A stretch of 64,000 bases of DNA from Bacteroidota bacterium (lineage in GTDB: Bacteria > Bacteroidota > Bacteroidia > Flavobacteriales > Flavobacteriaceae). Location: the NCBI GenBank assembly GCA_018829465.1, contig JAHJTN010000005.1, positions 248,001 to 312,000 on the forward strand, written 5' to 3'. The translations under genes and the position numbers were made by a program. This document shows, one piece after another, positions 34,958 through 44,336 of the stretch. The stretch's first letter is position 1. Each line of letters starts with the position of its first letter. The notes under the pieces were generated by a model that worked only from the letters and a program-made list of their open reading frames with translations, was not told the DNA's origin and ran no database searches.

Positions 34958-35698
34958 TCAGTCATCCACAAGGGCAACTTCTATGTCGGACAGTTGATAA
35001 TTTGCCCGAAGAACAGGGTTTTGAAGTGAGCTATCTGTAAATGAACTTTGGCGCGTGGCATTGAACACAAAAGGCGTTTTTGTGTCGTAAGCGGTATTCT
35101 CAATGAAGCTATATCGTCCGTTGTGTAAAACCAGATTAGCCGCCACACGATGATTTTCGGCATCAAAAAAATACCACCATTCATCTGGGTTATCTCCTTC
35201 AACATCCGGAAAAGCAACCCGCACCCGATAAAGTGACCTTCCCTTATGTGCAATTTTTTGCTCCGTAGTCAAAACGGCCTTGTCTGTTACCAATTTAAAA
35301 GGTTGTGCGAAGGTAACATAAGAAGCCATGAAGGTGTTGTAAGCTGCTGTTTTTCCCTCCATCGTATTGTCTGGAATGCTGTCGATATAACTTTGCGCTT
35401 GTTGGCCGTCAAAAACGACTTGATGCATCACGCCATCGGAAAGCCACCACATTTTACCGTTAAAAACGGGCTGATGGCGATACAAAATGTGTTGCGTTAC
35501 ATCGGAAGAAATGGTTCCGTCTGCTTCAAAAACAACAATTCTTTTTTTGTAGGCAATCGCCTCTACACGCTGCCAAGTGTCCATGCCGCCGTGCGCTTCT
35601 ATAGCTTTGCTCAGGAGTTCACTACCCGATGGTAAAGCAGTTTTATCGCAGCTTTGCAAGCTTAATAAACTGCTTATGATTATTAATAATTTTCTCAA
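34958..35698 (-). CDS. DUF6503 family lipoprotein
   Basis: A 246-residue lipoprotein (MRKLLIIISSLLSLQSC, lipobox C17). The start of the mature region, LLSKAIEAHGGMDTWQRVEAI, and DVEGDNPDEWWYFFDAENHR match DUF6503-type proteins of Bacteroidota, which resemble LolA/outer membrane lipoprotein carriers in outline. Function unknown. It lies 11 bp after an M28 peptidase gene, in a minus-strand operon with pcm. Confidence 0.75.
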   Translation of the reverse strand: MRKLLIIISSLLSLQSCDKTALPSGSELLSKAIEAHGGMDTWQRVEAIAYKKRIVVFEADGTISSDVTQHILYRHQPVFNGKMWWLSDGVMHQVVFDGQQAQSYIDSIPDNTMEGKTAAYNTFMASYVTFAQPFKLVTDKAVLTTEQKIAHKGRSLYRVRVAFPDVEGDNPDEWWYFFDAENHRVAANLVLHNGRYSFIENTAYDTKTPFVFNATRQSSFTDSSLQNPVLRANYQLSDIEVALVDD

Positions 35699-35709
35699 AA
35701 TCTATACAT

Positions 35710-37062
35710 TTACCTAAACGTACCGGACGGAAAAACCACCACGCTTTCATGGCCGTTTTTGCCTACAGCAGCCACTCCAAAATAAAAATTATCTATCACG
35801 ATTCCCTCAAGCGTAAACTCATTAACATCGCCCACATAGCGGCTGTATTGCCATTGTGATTCTGTGGTCAATCGCCAATAGATTTTATAACCGGCTGTGT
35901 CCGTATCGTTTACTTTCTCCCAACGCAACTTGGTTGATGCTTGTACGATTCCGCCAATTTCAACTTTTGACGGAGCCGGTGGGGCCCAAGCCAAAGCAGC
36001 CATATTGATAGCATTCACAGCGGTCAATTTTTTTGCATAATCAAAATTGACACCCTCGATTACATCGCCGTATTCGATGCCATTTTCTACCCGAATATCC
36101 TGGTGCTGTCGGTTGTAATTTTCATGGGCTTCCATGATGCGAATTCCCGCAAAGCCCAAATCGTTAAAAGGCCTGTGATGACCACCTCTTCCAAACCGAT
36201 CGAGCCGATAAACCATCATCGGATTCATTTCCGGCATGTAGTTTTGCGTAGTTTTATGAACATATCGAGCCAATTGTCGGGATATTCCATCCACTTCGCC
36301 ACCCGAAAACCTTCGGGCGTTGCGCTGTCTTTCAGTCTCGGTAGGCGGCACGGGTTCTGAAAAAATTCTAAAAGTGCGGTTGTCAATAACACCGTCAACG
36401 CCTTCAATATTGCCAATCATGTCGTTGTTAAAAACACCAATGATGTCCCAATTGTTTTTTTGAGCGTATTCCGCCAAACCTTTTCCGCCAAAGAGGCCTT
36501 GCTCTTCTCCGGAAAGCCCAACATAGACCACGCTGCTCTCAAATTTGTACTTGCTCAACACTCGCGCGGCTTCTATGGCACCCGCCATACCCGAAGCATT
36601 GTCATTGGCACCGGGCGCATCGGTCTCAAAATCCATAGTGTTGGAAGCACGCGAATCTATGTCACCACTCATAATAATATATCGATTTGGATATTTTGTT
36701 CCGCGTTGAATGGCTACAACATTGACCACCCATGCGTCTTTAGGCACACGGTTTCCATCCGATTTGGTCACAAAATCTTTTTGATAAAAAACGTCTAAAC
36801 AATTGTTGCAGCTTTTGGAGATTTTTTCAAACTCACTTTTGATCCATCTACGAGCAGCACCAATACCTCTGGTTTCCGAAACAGTGTCGCTAAATGTATT
36901 TCGCGTGCCAAAATTGGCCAAGGTTCTGATATCATTTTCAATGCGTTCGGCACTTACAGATTGTATAATATCGTAAATACGAAGGTCGGTTTGGGGCGGT
37001 GTTTGTGCTTGCAAAAACACCGATGTAAAAAACAACGTTAACAAAGAAAAATTACGAATCAT
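35710..37062 (-). CDS. Secreted M28-type metallopeptidase with C-terminal Fn3-like domain
   Basis: A 450-residue exported peptidase (signal ends near FLQAQ). The catalytic domain (about 40-350) shows PGANDNASG (bridging D154), LSGEEQGL (general base E186, ligand E187), FNNDMIG (D214) and GRGGHHRPFND (H296). The first zinc ligand, His in most M28 enzymes (GxHxD), is Asp134 here (MSGDIDSR). Residues about 360-450 form a fibronectin type III-like domain. Probably an aminopeptidase or carboxypeptidase acting in the periplasm or outside. It lies 17 bp after pcm. Confidence 0.86.
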   Translation of the reverse strand: MIRNFSLLTLFFTSVFLQAQTPPQTDLRIYDIIQSVSAERIENDIRTLANFGTRNTFSDTVSETRGIGAARRWIKSEFEKISKSCNNCLDVFYQKDFVTKSDGNRVPKDAWVVNVVAIQRGTKYPNRYIIMSGDIDSRASNTMDFETDAPGANDNASGMAGAIEAARVLSKYKFESSVVYVGLSGEEQGLFGGKGLAEYAQKNNWDIIGVFNNDMIGNIEGVDGVIDNRTFRIFSEPVPPTETERQRNARRFSGGEVDGISRQLARYVHKTTQNYMPEMNPMMVYRLDRFGRGGHHRPFNDLGFAGIRIMEAHENYNRQHQDIRVENGIEYGDVIEGVNFDYAKKLTAVNAINMAALAWAPPAPSKVEIGGIVQASTKLRWEKVNDTDTAGYKIYWRLTTESQWQYSRYVGDVNEFTLEGIVIDNFYFGVAAVGKNGHESVVVFPSGTFR

Positions 37063-37079
37063 AGGTTTAATTATTTACA

Positions 37080-37727
37080 TTAATTTTTATTTTCCAACAT
37101 GGGAACAAATCTAAATTTGCCATAGGTTTTTTTCTCAAAATCTGTAGCGCTTTTTCTATAGATGACATACATATCTTGTGTGTCTGCACCTACGGGTATC
37201 ACCATGCGACCGCCAACTTTGAGTTGGGCCATCAATGCTTTGGGAATTGTGGGCGCAGCTGCCGTAACAATGATGCCGTCAAAAGGGGCATAATCGGGTA
37301 AGCCTTTATAGCCATCGCCAAAGGTCAAAAATTTAGGTTTGTATCCCAATTTTTGCAAAAGAACTTTCGTTTTTTTAAACAATTCGGACTGCCGCTCTAT
37401 GGAATACACTTTCATCTGCATTGCGCACAAAACCGCCGCCTGATAACCAGATCCGGTGCCGATTTCTAAAATTTTCTGCCCGGGTTTGGCCTGCAAGAGG
37501 GAAGATTGAAAAGCCACCGTATAGGGCTGCGAAATGGTTTGCGAAGCAGCAATAGGGAAAGCCTTGTCTTGGTAAGCATGTGCTTCAAAACTCGAGTCTA
37601 AAAACAAGTGTCGCGGTACAGAACGGATAGCCTGCAACACGGCTTCGTCCTTGATGCCTTTTTCTTCCAACAAAAAAGCCAACTGATGTCTGAGTCCGAG
37701 ATGTTTGGGCGTGTCTTTCACTTTCAT
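37080..37727 (-). CDS. pcm: Protein-L-isoaspartate O-methyltransferase
   Basis: A 215-residue Pcm that uses S-adenosylmethionine to methylate isoaspartyl residues and repair aged proteins. Visible motifs are SVPRHLFLD, QTISQPYTVAFQ, the SAM loop LEIGTGSGYQAAVL and FDGIIVTAAAP. A longer frame from 37796 exists, but the ATG at 37727 gives MKVKDTPKHLGLRHQLAFLL, the normal start, and leaves room for the divergent promoter. First gene of the operon with the M28 peptidase and the DUF6503 lipoprotein. Confidence 0.93.
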   Translation of the reverse strand: MKVKDTPKHLGLRHQLAFLLEEKGIKDEAVLQAIRSVPRHLFLDSSFEAHAYQDKAFPIAASQTISQPYTVAFQSSLLQAKPGQKILEIGTGSGYQAAVLCAMQMKVYSIERQSELFKKTKVLLQKLGYKPKFLTFGDGYKGLPDYAPFDGIIVTAAAPTIPKALMAQLKVGGRMVIPVGADTQDMYVIYRKSATDFEKKTYGKFRFVPMLENKN

Positions 37728-37783
37728 TTGCAGATTGAGAGCCGAAATTAACCTTTTATGGCTAAAAAATCTACAAATAATCT

Positions 37784-37791
37784 TATTTTTG
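37784..37791 (+). promoter_or_regulatory. TAnnTTTG -7 element for the Gfo/Idh gene
   Basis: TATTTTTG, 18 bases before the ATG at 37809. It lies inside the longer frame that starts at 37758, so the shorter start is preferred. Confidence 0.5.
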
Positions 37792-37808
37792 TTCAAAACA
37801 AACTCACT

Positions 37809-38789
37809 ATGCTTACCGCAGGCGTTTTAGGTGCCGGACATCTCGGCAAAATTCATCTCAAATTACTTAACCAGTCCGACAAATACAATCTTGTAGGTTT
37901 TTATGATCCGGACAAAAAAACAGCTGATAAAACCTCCAAAGACTTTGGTTTTACCAGTTTTGACTCCATAGAAAAACTCATTGATGCCGTGGATGTGGTG
38001 GACATCGTGACGCCTACGCTCTCGCATTTTGAATGTGCAAAATTGGCCATCAGCAAAGGCAAACATGTATTCATCGAAAAACCGATTGCCAAAACTGTGG
38101 CAGAGGCTGAAGGCATCATCAAGTTGGCACAAGACAAAAACGTCAAAGGCCAAGTGGGACATGTGGAAAGATTTAACCCTGCTTTTACGGCCGTTAGAGA
38201 TAAAATTGAACACCCTATGTTTATAGAAGCACACCGCCTGGCCGAGTTCAATCCGAGAGGGACAGATGTGCCGGTTGTCTTAGATCTGATGATCCACGAC
38301 TTGGATATTATCCTCAGCGTGGTGCAATCTAAAGTTAAAAGCATACACGCTAGTGGCGTTTCGGTAATCAGCGAAACACCCGACATCACCAACGCGCGTA
38401 TCGAATTTGAAAACGGCTGTGTGGCAAACCTCACCGCGAGTCGTATTTCTCTGAAAAACATGAGAAAAGCCAGATTTTTCCAGCGCGATGCATATATATC
38501 TGTCGATTTTTTAGAGAAGAGTTGTGAAGTGGTCAAAATGAAAGATGCCCCTAAAAATCCGGATGATTTTGCACTCATTCTGCAAAATGCAGAAGGTGTG
38601 AAAAAGCAAATTTACTTTGACAACCCCTCTGTGATTCCAAACAATGCCATTTTAGACGAGCTCAACGCTTTTGCAGATGCCATTACAAACAACACGACCC
38701 CTGTGGTTTCGCTTGAGCAAGGCACAAACGCCCTGCGCGTAGCCCTTCAGATTATGGATTGTTTTAAAAACATAAATACTTCATCCTGA
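37809..38789 (+). CDS. Gfo/Idh/MocA-family NAD(P)-dependent oxidoreductase
   Basis: A 326-residue dehydrogenase. The N-terminal Rossmann domain starts with LTAGVLGAGHLGKIHLKLL, and the family EKP motif is present (HVFIEKPIAKT). VGHVERFNPAF and LDLMIHDLDIILS are the catalytic-domain motifs. Substrate unknown; members act on sugars, inositol or biliverdin-like compounds. The start was chosen from the TAnnTTTG element and the normal family N-terminus. A beta-hydroxyacyl-CoA dehydrogenase and a DUF1015 gene follow in the same direction. Confidence 0.9.
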   Translation: MLTAGVLGAGHLGKIHLKLLNQSDKYNLVGFYDPDKKTADKTSKDFGFTSFDSIEKLIDAVDVVDIVTPTLSHFECAKLAISKGKHVFIEKPIAKTVAEAEGIIKLAQDKNVKGQVGHVERFNPAFTAVRDKIEHPMFIEAHRLAEFNPRGTDVPVVLDLMIHDLDIILSVVQSKVKSIHASGVSVISETPDITNARIEFENGCVANLTASRISLKNMRKARFFQRDAYISVDFLEKSCEVVKMKDAPKNPDDFALILQNAEGVKKQIYFDNPSVIPNNAILDELNAFADAITNNTTPVVSLEQGTNALRVALQIMDCFKNINTSS

Positions 38790-38945
38790 AAAATTTGAAG
38801 CTATATTTTGACACATTTTATTGCGCTGTAATGCCAAAAATTATTTGAAATAAACCGGTGAAACACCCGTGTAAAAGTTTTGCACAAAGGTTATAATTGT
38901 TTAGGGCGTTCCATCTGACCACTTAAAAACAATAAATATAAACAG

Positions 38946-39833
38946 ATGATAAATATCTCAGTTATAGGTGCCGGCACTATGGGAAACGGCATCGCACATG
39001 TGTTTGCACAAAACGGTTTTTCTGTGACGCTTATCGATATCAATCCATCGGGTTTAAAAAAAGCCTTGGATACCATAGAAAAGAACTTAGACAGAATGGT
39101 TGCCAAAAATGTGATTGACGCTTCTTCAAAGGCGGAAACCCTACGAAGGATAACGACTGAAACAGACACCCAACAGGGTGTGTCACAAGCTGATTTGGTC
39201 GTTGAAGCCGCTACAGAAAACTTCAATATCAAAGCTGAGATTTTTGACACCATAGACCGCACTGCACCGCCGCATGCCATTTTAGCTACAAATACTTCTT
39301 CAATCTCTATTACCAAAATTGCTGCCAAAACACAGCGACCCCACAAGGTAATCGGAATGCACTTTATGAATCCTGTACCGGTTATGAAATTGGTAGAAAT
39401 CATTCGTGGGTACAACACCTCCGATGAAACAACACAGGCTGTTGTTGAACTGGCCGCTCAACTCGGCAAAACACCCGTAGAAGCGAACGATTACCCTGGT
39501 TTTGTGTCTAATCGGATATTGATGCCAATGATAAACGAAGCCATTGAAACGCTCTACAATGGCGTGGCGGGCGTAGCTGAAATAGACGCCGTCATGAAGT
39601 TGGGCATGGCTCATCCGATGGGGCCGCTTCAACTGGCAGACTTTATCGGGCTAGATGTGTGTCTTTTTATATTAAACGTGTTGTATGACGGCTTTAAAAA
39701 CCCGAAATACGCACCATGTCCGCTATTGGTAAACATGGTAGCTGCAGGCAAATTGGGGGTCAAATCGGGCGAAGGATTTTACGATTACAGCACTTCCAAA
39801 AAAGCTGAAAAAGTAGCCCACAGATTTCTGTAA
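38946..39833 (+). CDS. 3-hydroxybutyryl-CoA dehydrogenase family protein
   Basis: A 295-residue 3-hydroxyacyl-CoA dehydrogenase that oxidises or reduces short 3-hydroxyacyl-CoA with NAD(H). The Rossmann motif is VIGAGTMGNGIAHVFA. Active-site segments are ATNTSSISIT, the catalytic His in IGMHFMNPVPVMKLVEII, and the Asn in YPGFVSNRILMPM; the C-terminal domain starts near MKLGMAHPMGPLQLADF. A single-domain, normal-length enzyme without an enoyl-CoA hydratase fusion. It is 6 bp upstream of the DUF1015 gene. Confidence 0.94.
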   Translation: MINISVIGAGTMGNGIAHVFAQNGFSVTLIDINPSGLKKALDTIEKNLDRMVAKNVIDASSKAETLRRITTETDTQQGVSQADLVVEAATENFNIKAEIFDTIDRTAPPHAILATNTSSISITKIAAKTQRPHKVIGMHFMNPVPVMKLVEIIRGYNTSDETTQAVVELAAQLGKTPVEANDYPGFVSNRILMPMINEAIETLYNGVAGVAEIDAVMKLGMAHPMGPLQLADFIGLDVCLFILNVLYDGFKNPKYAPCPLLVNMVAAGKLGVKSGEGFYDYSTSKKAEKVAHRFL

Positions 39834-39839
39834 TTATTT

Positions 39840-41075
39840 ATGGCTCATATAGTCCCATTTCGTGCGGTGCGTCCTGCCCAAGACAAAGTGAGTTATGTCA
39901 CATCAAGGGCTTATGATTCCTATTCAGCTGAAGATTTGGAAGCTGTCTTTAGGTTCAATCCCTATTCTTTTTTGCACATCATCCACCAGAGTACCTTTCA
40001 CAAAGACAAACCACTAGCCGACCGGTTTGCATTTATCAAGAAGAAATACGCATTTTTTAAATCTCAAAACATCCTTTTACAGGACGAAAATCCGTGTTTT
40101 TACCTCTATGAACTCAGACAAAAAAACTACACTTTTGTCGGATTAATCGCCGGTGCGTCGATGCGTGATTATGCAGAAAATCGCATTAAAAAACATGAAG
40201 AGACCCTCTCATACAGAGAAAATCTATTTAAAGCATACTTAAAAGTCGTCGGCTTCAATGCAGAACCCGTTTTGCTGACCTATCCGGACCAAGCAGATTT
40301 GAACCGGCTTTTTGAAACCGTTATGGCTGAGCCGCCCGAATATCACTTTACCTCTACGCCGGATGAAGACTTACACAAGCTTTGGAAAATTGACCAACCC
40401 GATCGCATGCAATTTATTGCGTCTGCTTTTGCAGCGGTTGAAAGTCTGTACATTGCCGACGGACACCACCGTATGGCTTCTTCATTTTTGCTGGCCGATG
40501 AACTCAAAAACGAAAACCCTTCACATACGGGCAAAGAATTATATAATGCTTGTTTGAGTTTTATCATACCCGAATCGCAACTTAAAATTTTCGAATTTAA
40601 CCGTATGGTGAAAGACCTCCACGGCCAAACAGCCGCAGGTTTTTTAGACCGATTGACTCAGGATTTTACTGTTGAAAAAAAACCAAACAACATTTACAAA
40701 GCCGATGCCAAGGGTTGTTTTAGCATGTATTTAGATGGTCATTTTTACAAATTATCTATTAAAGTAAATCCTGCCGAAATGGGCAATCCACTTTCTCAAT
40801 TAGACGCGCAAATACTGTACGAAAAAGTTTTGTATCCCTTGCTCGGCATTGTGGACTTGCGCAACAATCGCCGATTGGCTTACAGCTACGGAAAAGAAAG
40901 TTTGCAAGAAATAAAAAAGCAAATAGACAACGGGGCGTTTGCAGTAGGTTTTGGTCTATACCCGGTTTCCATAGACGAACTGAAAGCTATTGCGGATGCC
41001 AATCTTTCTATGCCACCTAAGAGTACTTATATCATTCCCAAGTTGCGAACCGGACTTACGGTTTACGAATTTTAG
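39840..41075 (+). CDS. DUF1015 family protein
   Basis: A 411-residue DUF1015 protein, a widespread family sometimes called SerC-associated. Landmarks are HIVPFRAVRPAQD, the histidine-rich YIADGHHRMASSF near residue 205, and the C-terminal PKSTYIIPKLRTGLTVYEF. The conserved ADGHHR motif suggests a metal or phosphate site, but no activity is established to my knowledge. It follows the hydroxyacyl-CoA dehydrogenase closely and ends before a strong bidirectional terminator. Confidence 0.9.
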   Translation: MAHIVPFRAVRPAQDKVSYVTSRAYDSYSAEDLEAVFRFNPYSFLHIIHQSTFHKDKPLADRFAFIKKKYAFFKSQNILLQDENPCFYLYELRQKNYTFVGLIAGASMRDYAENRIKKHEETLSYRENLFKAYLKVVGFNAEPVLLTYPDQADLNRLFETVMAEPPEYHFTSTPDEDLHKLWKIDQPDRMQFIASAFAAVESLYIADGHHRMASSFLLADELKNENPSHTGKELYNACLSFIIPESQLKIFEFNRMVKDLHGQTAAGFLDRLTQDFTVEKKPNNIYKADAKGCFSMYLDGHFYKLSIKVNPAEMGNPLSQLDAQILYEKVLYPLLGIVDLRNNRRLAYSYGKESLQEIKKQIDNGAFAVGFGLYPVSIDELKAIADANLSMPPKSTYIIPKLRTGLTVYEF

Positions 41076-41121
41076 AAACCCCTCATAGTTTTTAAAGATA
41101 ATATTTTGAACTATCAAGCAT

Positions 41122-41154
41122 AAACCTCACAGGTTTTAAAAACCTGTGAGGTTT
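41122..41154. terminator. Bidirectional intrinsic terminator between DUF1015 and argS
   Basis: AAACCTCACAGGTTTT and AAAACCTGTGAGGTTT form a long perfect stem with practically no loop. It lies between convergent genes and has A and T runs on both sides, so it can serve both strands. Confidence 0.85.
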
Positions 41155-41168
41155 GGTTTATAAAAAAT

Positions 41169-42947
41169 TTACATGCGTTGCGGTACGGAAATTCCCAACA
41201 AACCAAAAGCGTTTTGAATTGTTACACCAACCGTTTGTGAAAGTTGCACCCTAAAGTTCCGGACAGCCGGCTCTTCGGTGCTTAAAATAGGGACGGCCTG
41301 ATAGTAGGAATTGTATATTTTGACCAATTCGTACACGTAATTTGCCACCAAAGCCGGGCTGAATTGTTCGGCTGCTTCCTGAACCGTCTTTGGAAAAGCA
41401 CGCAGGGTTTTCAGAATTTCTTTTTCTCTTGGGTCGAGTGTATTTGGGAAAGGTGATTCAGATATTTTTCCGGCTTTTCGTAAAACGGATTGAATCCGCG
41501 CGTAGGTATATTGGATAAACGGGCCGGTGTTTCCCTGAAAATCGATGGATTCTTTGGGGTCGAACAAGATGCGTTTTTTCGGATCTACTTTTAAAATATA
41601 ATATTTCAGGGCCGCCAACCCGATCGACCTAAAAAGTTCTTGTTTCTGTGTTTCATCAAAATCATCGAGCTTACCCAACTCTTCGGTAATTGTTGCAGCG
41701 CTTCGGGTCATTTCGTCCATCAAATCATCGGCATCAACAACGGTTCCTTCGCGGCTTTTCATTTTTCCGGAAGGCAAATCGACCATGCCGTAGCTGAGGT
41801 GAAACAGGTTTTCAGCCCAATCAAACCCTAGTTTTTTCAGGATGAGGAACAACACTTTGAAGTGATAATCCTGCTCGTTGCCCACCGTGTAAACCATGCC
41901 TTTCACATCGGGGTGGTCTTTCACACGTTGGATGGCCGTGCCAATATCCTGCGTCATGTAAACAGCCGTGCCGTCGCTGCGCAACACGATTTTACGGTCG
42001 AGGCCATCTCCGGTCAGGTCTATCCAGACAGAGCCATCGGGGTCTTTTTCGAAGATGCCTTTTTCGAGCCCGATCTGTACCACGTCTTTGCCGAGCAAGT
42101 AGGTATCGCTTTCGTAGTAATAGTTGTCAAAGTCAACCCCGAGGTTTTTGTAGGTTTCTTCAAAACCTTTATAGACCCAGCCGTTCATCATTTTCCAAAG
42201 TGACACCGTATCGGGGTCGCCGGCTTCCCAAAGTTGAAGCATTTTCTGAGCTTCAAGCAGAATGGGAGCTTGTTTTTTGGCTTCCTCCTCCGGCAAGCCC
42301 TTGTCTATCAATTCTCCTATTTGAGCTTTGTATTTTTGATCGAACAACACATAGTATTTTCCCACCAGTTTATCACCTTTCAAGCCGGAAGATTCGGGGG
42401 TTTCGCCCGCGCCGAATTTTTCCCATGCCAACATCGATTTGCAAATGTGGATGCCCCGGTCGTTGATGATTTGCGTTTTATAGACTTTCTTGCCGGATGC
42501 TTTCAGGATTTCGGCTACGGAATACCCCAAAAGATTGTTGCGGATGTGACCAAGGTGTAGCGGTTTGTTGGTGTTGGGCGACGAATATTCGACCATCACG
42601 GCCGGCGCGTTTTTGTCGGTCGGGGCGATGCCGAAATGGCTGTTGCCCTGAATGGATTTGAAAAAATTGAAAAAGTAGGCATCGGAAATTGTGAGGTTTA
42701 AAAATCCTTTGATGACGTTGAAACCTTCGACGGCTTCGATTTCTTTCACGAGATAAGCTCCGATTTCTTCGCCCAAAACCTGCGGATTTTTTTTGATGTA
42801 TTTGAGCAAAGGGAAAAGGATAACCGTGAGGTCGCCTTCAAAATCGGATTTGGTGGGTTGCACATCTACTTGGTCAATTTCGACCTGAAAGCGTTGTTTG
42901 CACGCAGTTTTGACGGCTTGCTGAATCAGTATTTCCATGGGTTGCAT
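41169..42947 (-). CDS. argS: Arginyl-tRNA synthetase
   Basis: A 592-residue class I ArgRS. The N-terminal Add1 domain is followed by the HIGH-type motif KPLHLGHIRNNLLG, the KMSKS-like PSGKMKSREGTVVD, the stem segment IQYTYARIQSVLRK and the C-terminal anticodon-binding ISVPQRM end. A frame extending to 43109 adds a 54-residue hydrophobic stretch that no ArgRS has. The element TATCTTTG at 42965-42972 lies in that extension, so the ATG at 42947 (or 42938) is the real start. Confidence 0.96.
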   Translation of the reverse strand: MQPMEILIQQAVKTACKQRFQVEIDQVDVQPTKSDFEGDLTVILFPLLKYIKKNPQVLGEEIGAYLVKEIEAVEGFNVIKGFLNLTISDAYFFNFFKSIQGNSHFGIAPTDKNAPAVMVEYSSPNTNKPLHLGHIRNNLLGYSVAEILKASGKKVYKTQIINDRGIHICKSMLAWEKFGAGETPESSGLKGDKLVGKYYVLFDQKYKAQIGELIDKGLPEEEAKKQAPILLEAQKMLQLWEAGDPDTVSLWKMMNGWVYKGFEETYKNLGVDFDNYYYESDTYLLGKDVVQIGLEKGIFEKDPDGSVWIDLTGDGLDRKIVLRSDGTAVYMTQDIGTAIQRVKDHPDVKGMVYTVGNEQDYHFKVLFLILKKLGFDWAENLFHLSYGMVDLPSGKMKSREGTVVDADDLMDEMTRSAATITEELGKLDDFDETQKQELFRSIGLAALKYYILKVDPKKRILFDPKESIDFQGNTGPFIQYTYARIQSVLRKAGKISESPFPNTLDPREKEILKTLRAFPKTVQEAAEQFSPALVANYVYELVKIYNSYYQAVPILSTEEPAVRNFRVQLSQTVGVTIQNAFGLLGISVPQRM

Positions 42948-42964
42948 TGCATCTTTTGAAGCGG

Positions 42965-42972
42965 CAAAGATA
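42965..42972 (-). promoter_or_regulatory. TAnnTTTG -7 element of argS
   Basis: TATCTTTG on the minus strand, 17 bases before the ATG at 42947. It fixes the argS start. Confidence 0.6.
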
Positions 42973-43248
42973 GGTAAAGACAGGAAAATTATTGGTAAAA
43001 GTCTTGAGAACGGGACTTTGCTATAGAATTTCGAAAAGATTGATTGAAGGAAAAAAAACGTAGAACAACAGTTTGGATACATGGCAAGTTTTTGCAGTAA
43101 GTTCACCATCCGTTTCTGTAATATTTTTCTAATTTAGCAGAAAGTGCAGCCATTTCAGTTTACAACCAATCCCAAGATAAAAATATTTGACAGCCAACAC
43201 ATAAACCATTAAATTCGTACCAAAAAAACGCAACTAAAAGCTAAATTT

Positions 43249-43998
43249 ATGAAAAAACAATCTCTATCAAAATCGTTTATCATTGCCTTCTCGCTATTTT
43301 TCGGACTTGTTTTGTTGGGCTTTTTTATCTTCAAAGGCCTAAAAACATTTAGCGACAAAGACCGGGTAGTCACCGTGAAAGGATTGGCCGAAATGAATAT
43401 GACAGCCACTTCCGCTTCTATCGAATTAAATTTTTCGTTCTCGGGCGATCATTTACAAGAATTAATTAGGCGGACAGATGACAAGAAAAACGCCATCATT
43501 AGCTATTTGACAGAAAATGGATTTGATAAAAACGACATCACCATACAAAATATGGGCGTAACCGACCTTCAGAAATACTACGAAACCGTTTGGCGAAATG
43601 ATGAACAAGTACCCGTAAAAATAGACCGGTACACCATAGTACAAAGTTTAACAGTACGGTCGACAGATGTAAAAAACACCGAAGATAAAACTGCAAAAAT
43701 AAGATTGGATTTGGCGAGCAAGGATTTAACCAGCAATATTTATACGGCTTATGATTTTCCCGATTTGAATTCGATAAAACCCGAATTGATTGCCGAAAGC
43801 ACCAAAAATGCGCGCATAGCAGGGGAGCAATTTGCCAACGATTCGCAAGCCAAATTGGGCAAAATAAAAACCGCTTCGCAGGGGCAAATTACCATTGCCG
43901 GAAAGTATTATTACGACGAAGACCTTAGCGATTTACCCAAGGAACCCTACATTCAAAAAGCAAGGGTCGTAAGCACGATAGTTTTCTTCTTAGAATGA
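43249..43998 (+). CDS. SIMPL-domain (DUF541) periplasmic protein
   Basis: A 249-residue protein with an N-terminal membrane anchor or signal (residues about 10-30) and a SIMPL/DUF541 domain: VVTVKGLAEMNMTATSASIEL, then YTIVQSLTVRSTDV and NARIAGEQFANDSQAKLGKI. SIMPL proteins such as BP26 and YggE are envelope proteins of poorly known role, linked to oxidative stress. A weak hairpin (CCCGGCTTTTAGCGGG, starting near 44007) follows. It faces the peptide island that begins downstream on the other strand. Confidence 0.85.
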   Translation: MKKQSLSKSFIIAFSLFFGLVLLGFFIFKGLKTFSDKDRVVTVKGLAEMNMTATSASIELNFSFSGDHLQELIRRTDDKKNAIISYLTENGFDKNDITIQNMGVTDLQKYYETVWRNDEQVPVKIDRYTIVQSLTVRSTDVKNTEDKTAKIRLDLASKDLTSNIYTAYDFPDLNSIKPELIAESTKNARIAGEQFANDSQAKLGKIKTASQGQITIAGKYYYDEDLSDLPKEPYIQKARVVSTIVFFLE

Positions 43999-44105
43999 CT
44001 TAAACCCGGCTTTTAGCGGGATTTCTGAGGCGCTGGGTCTCCCGACTTCGGAGTGCTGGTTATTTTTAAGTGTTTCATTCGGGAAATTAGTTTTTGGCTA
44101 TAAAA

Positions 44106-44133
44106 AAACCGCCCTTTTGGTTGGGGGCGGTTT
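44106..44133 (-). terminator. Strong intrinsic terminator of peptide unit III
   Basis: Read on the minus strand: AAACCGCCC, loop, GGGCGGTTT followed by a T run. It closes the transcript carrying the peptide genes at 44557, 44337 and 44163. Confidence 0.8.
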
Positions 44134-44162
44134 ACATTTACACACTATGAATTCGCAAGGGT

Positions 44163-44327
44163 TTATTCGATATTGGTTTTATAATACAACCTCTCAATGG
44201 AATTCAGACCCGCTTTAAAATCTTCAGAATGTTCAACAGCATCGTTTATTGACAATATCAACAAGAATACAATTAATAAGATGATGTTTAGCAAAATTTT
44301 TGATGTATGTTTTGGTCTGTCTTTCAT
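44163..44327 (-). CDS. Small membrane peptide with EDFKAGLN tail, no GG leader
   Basis: A 54-residue peptide. Residues 10-28 are a hydrophobic span (KILLNIILLIVFLLILSI), preceded by basic residues. The tail HSEDFKAGLNSIE closely matches NPDDFKAGYNAIR of the GG-leader peptide encoded just upstream, yet this one lacks the MKN leader and the double glycine. It follows that gene by 9 bp and precedes a strong terminator. It could be an immunity or decoy partner or a divergent copy of the peptide; I do not recognise its family. Confidence 0.6.
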   Translation of the reverse strand: MKDRPKHTSKILLNIILLIVFLLILSINDAVEHSEDFKAGLNSIERLYYKTNIE

Positions 44328-44336
44328 TTTGATTAA

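Noticed and set aside
42948-43109. 54-residue hydrophobic extension of argS.
   Set aside because: ArgRS has no such leader, and the promoter element TATCTTTG lies inside the extension.
44000-44162. tRNA or small RNA gene after the SIMPL gene.
   Set aside because: The folding sequence is explained by a weak hairpin near 44007 and the strong terminator at 44106-44133; no cloverleaf was found.
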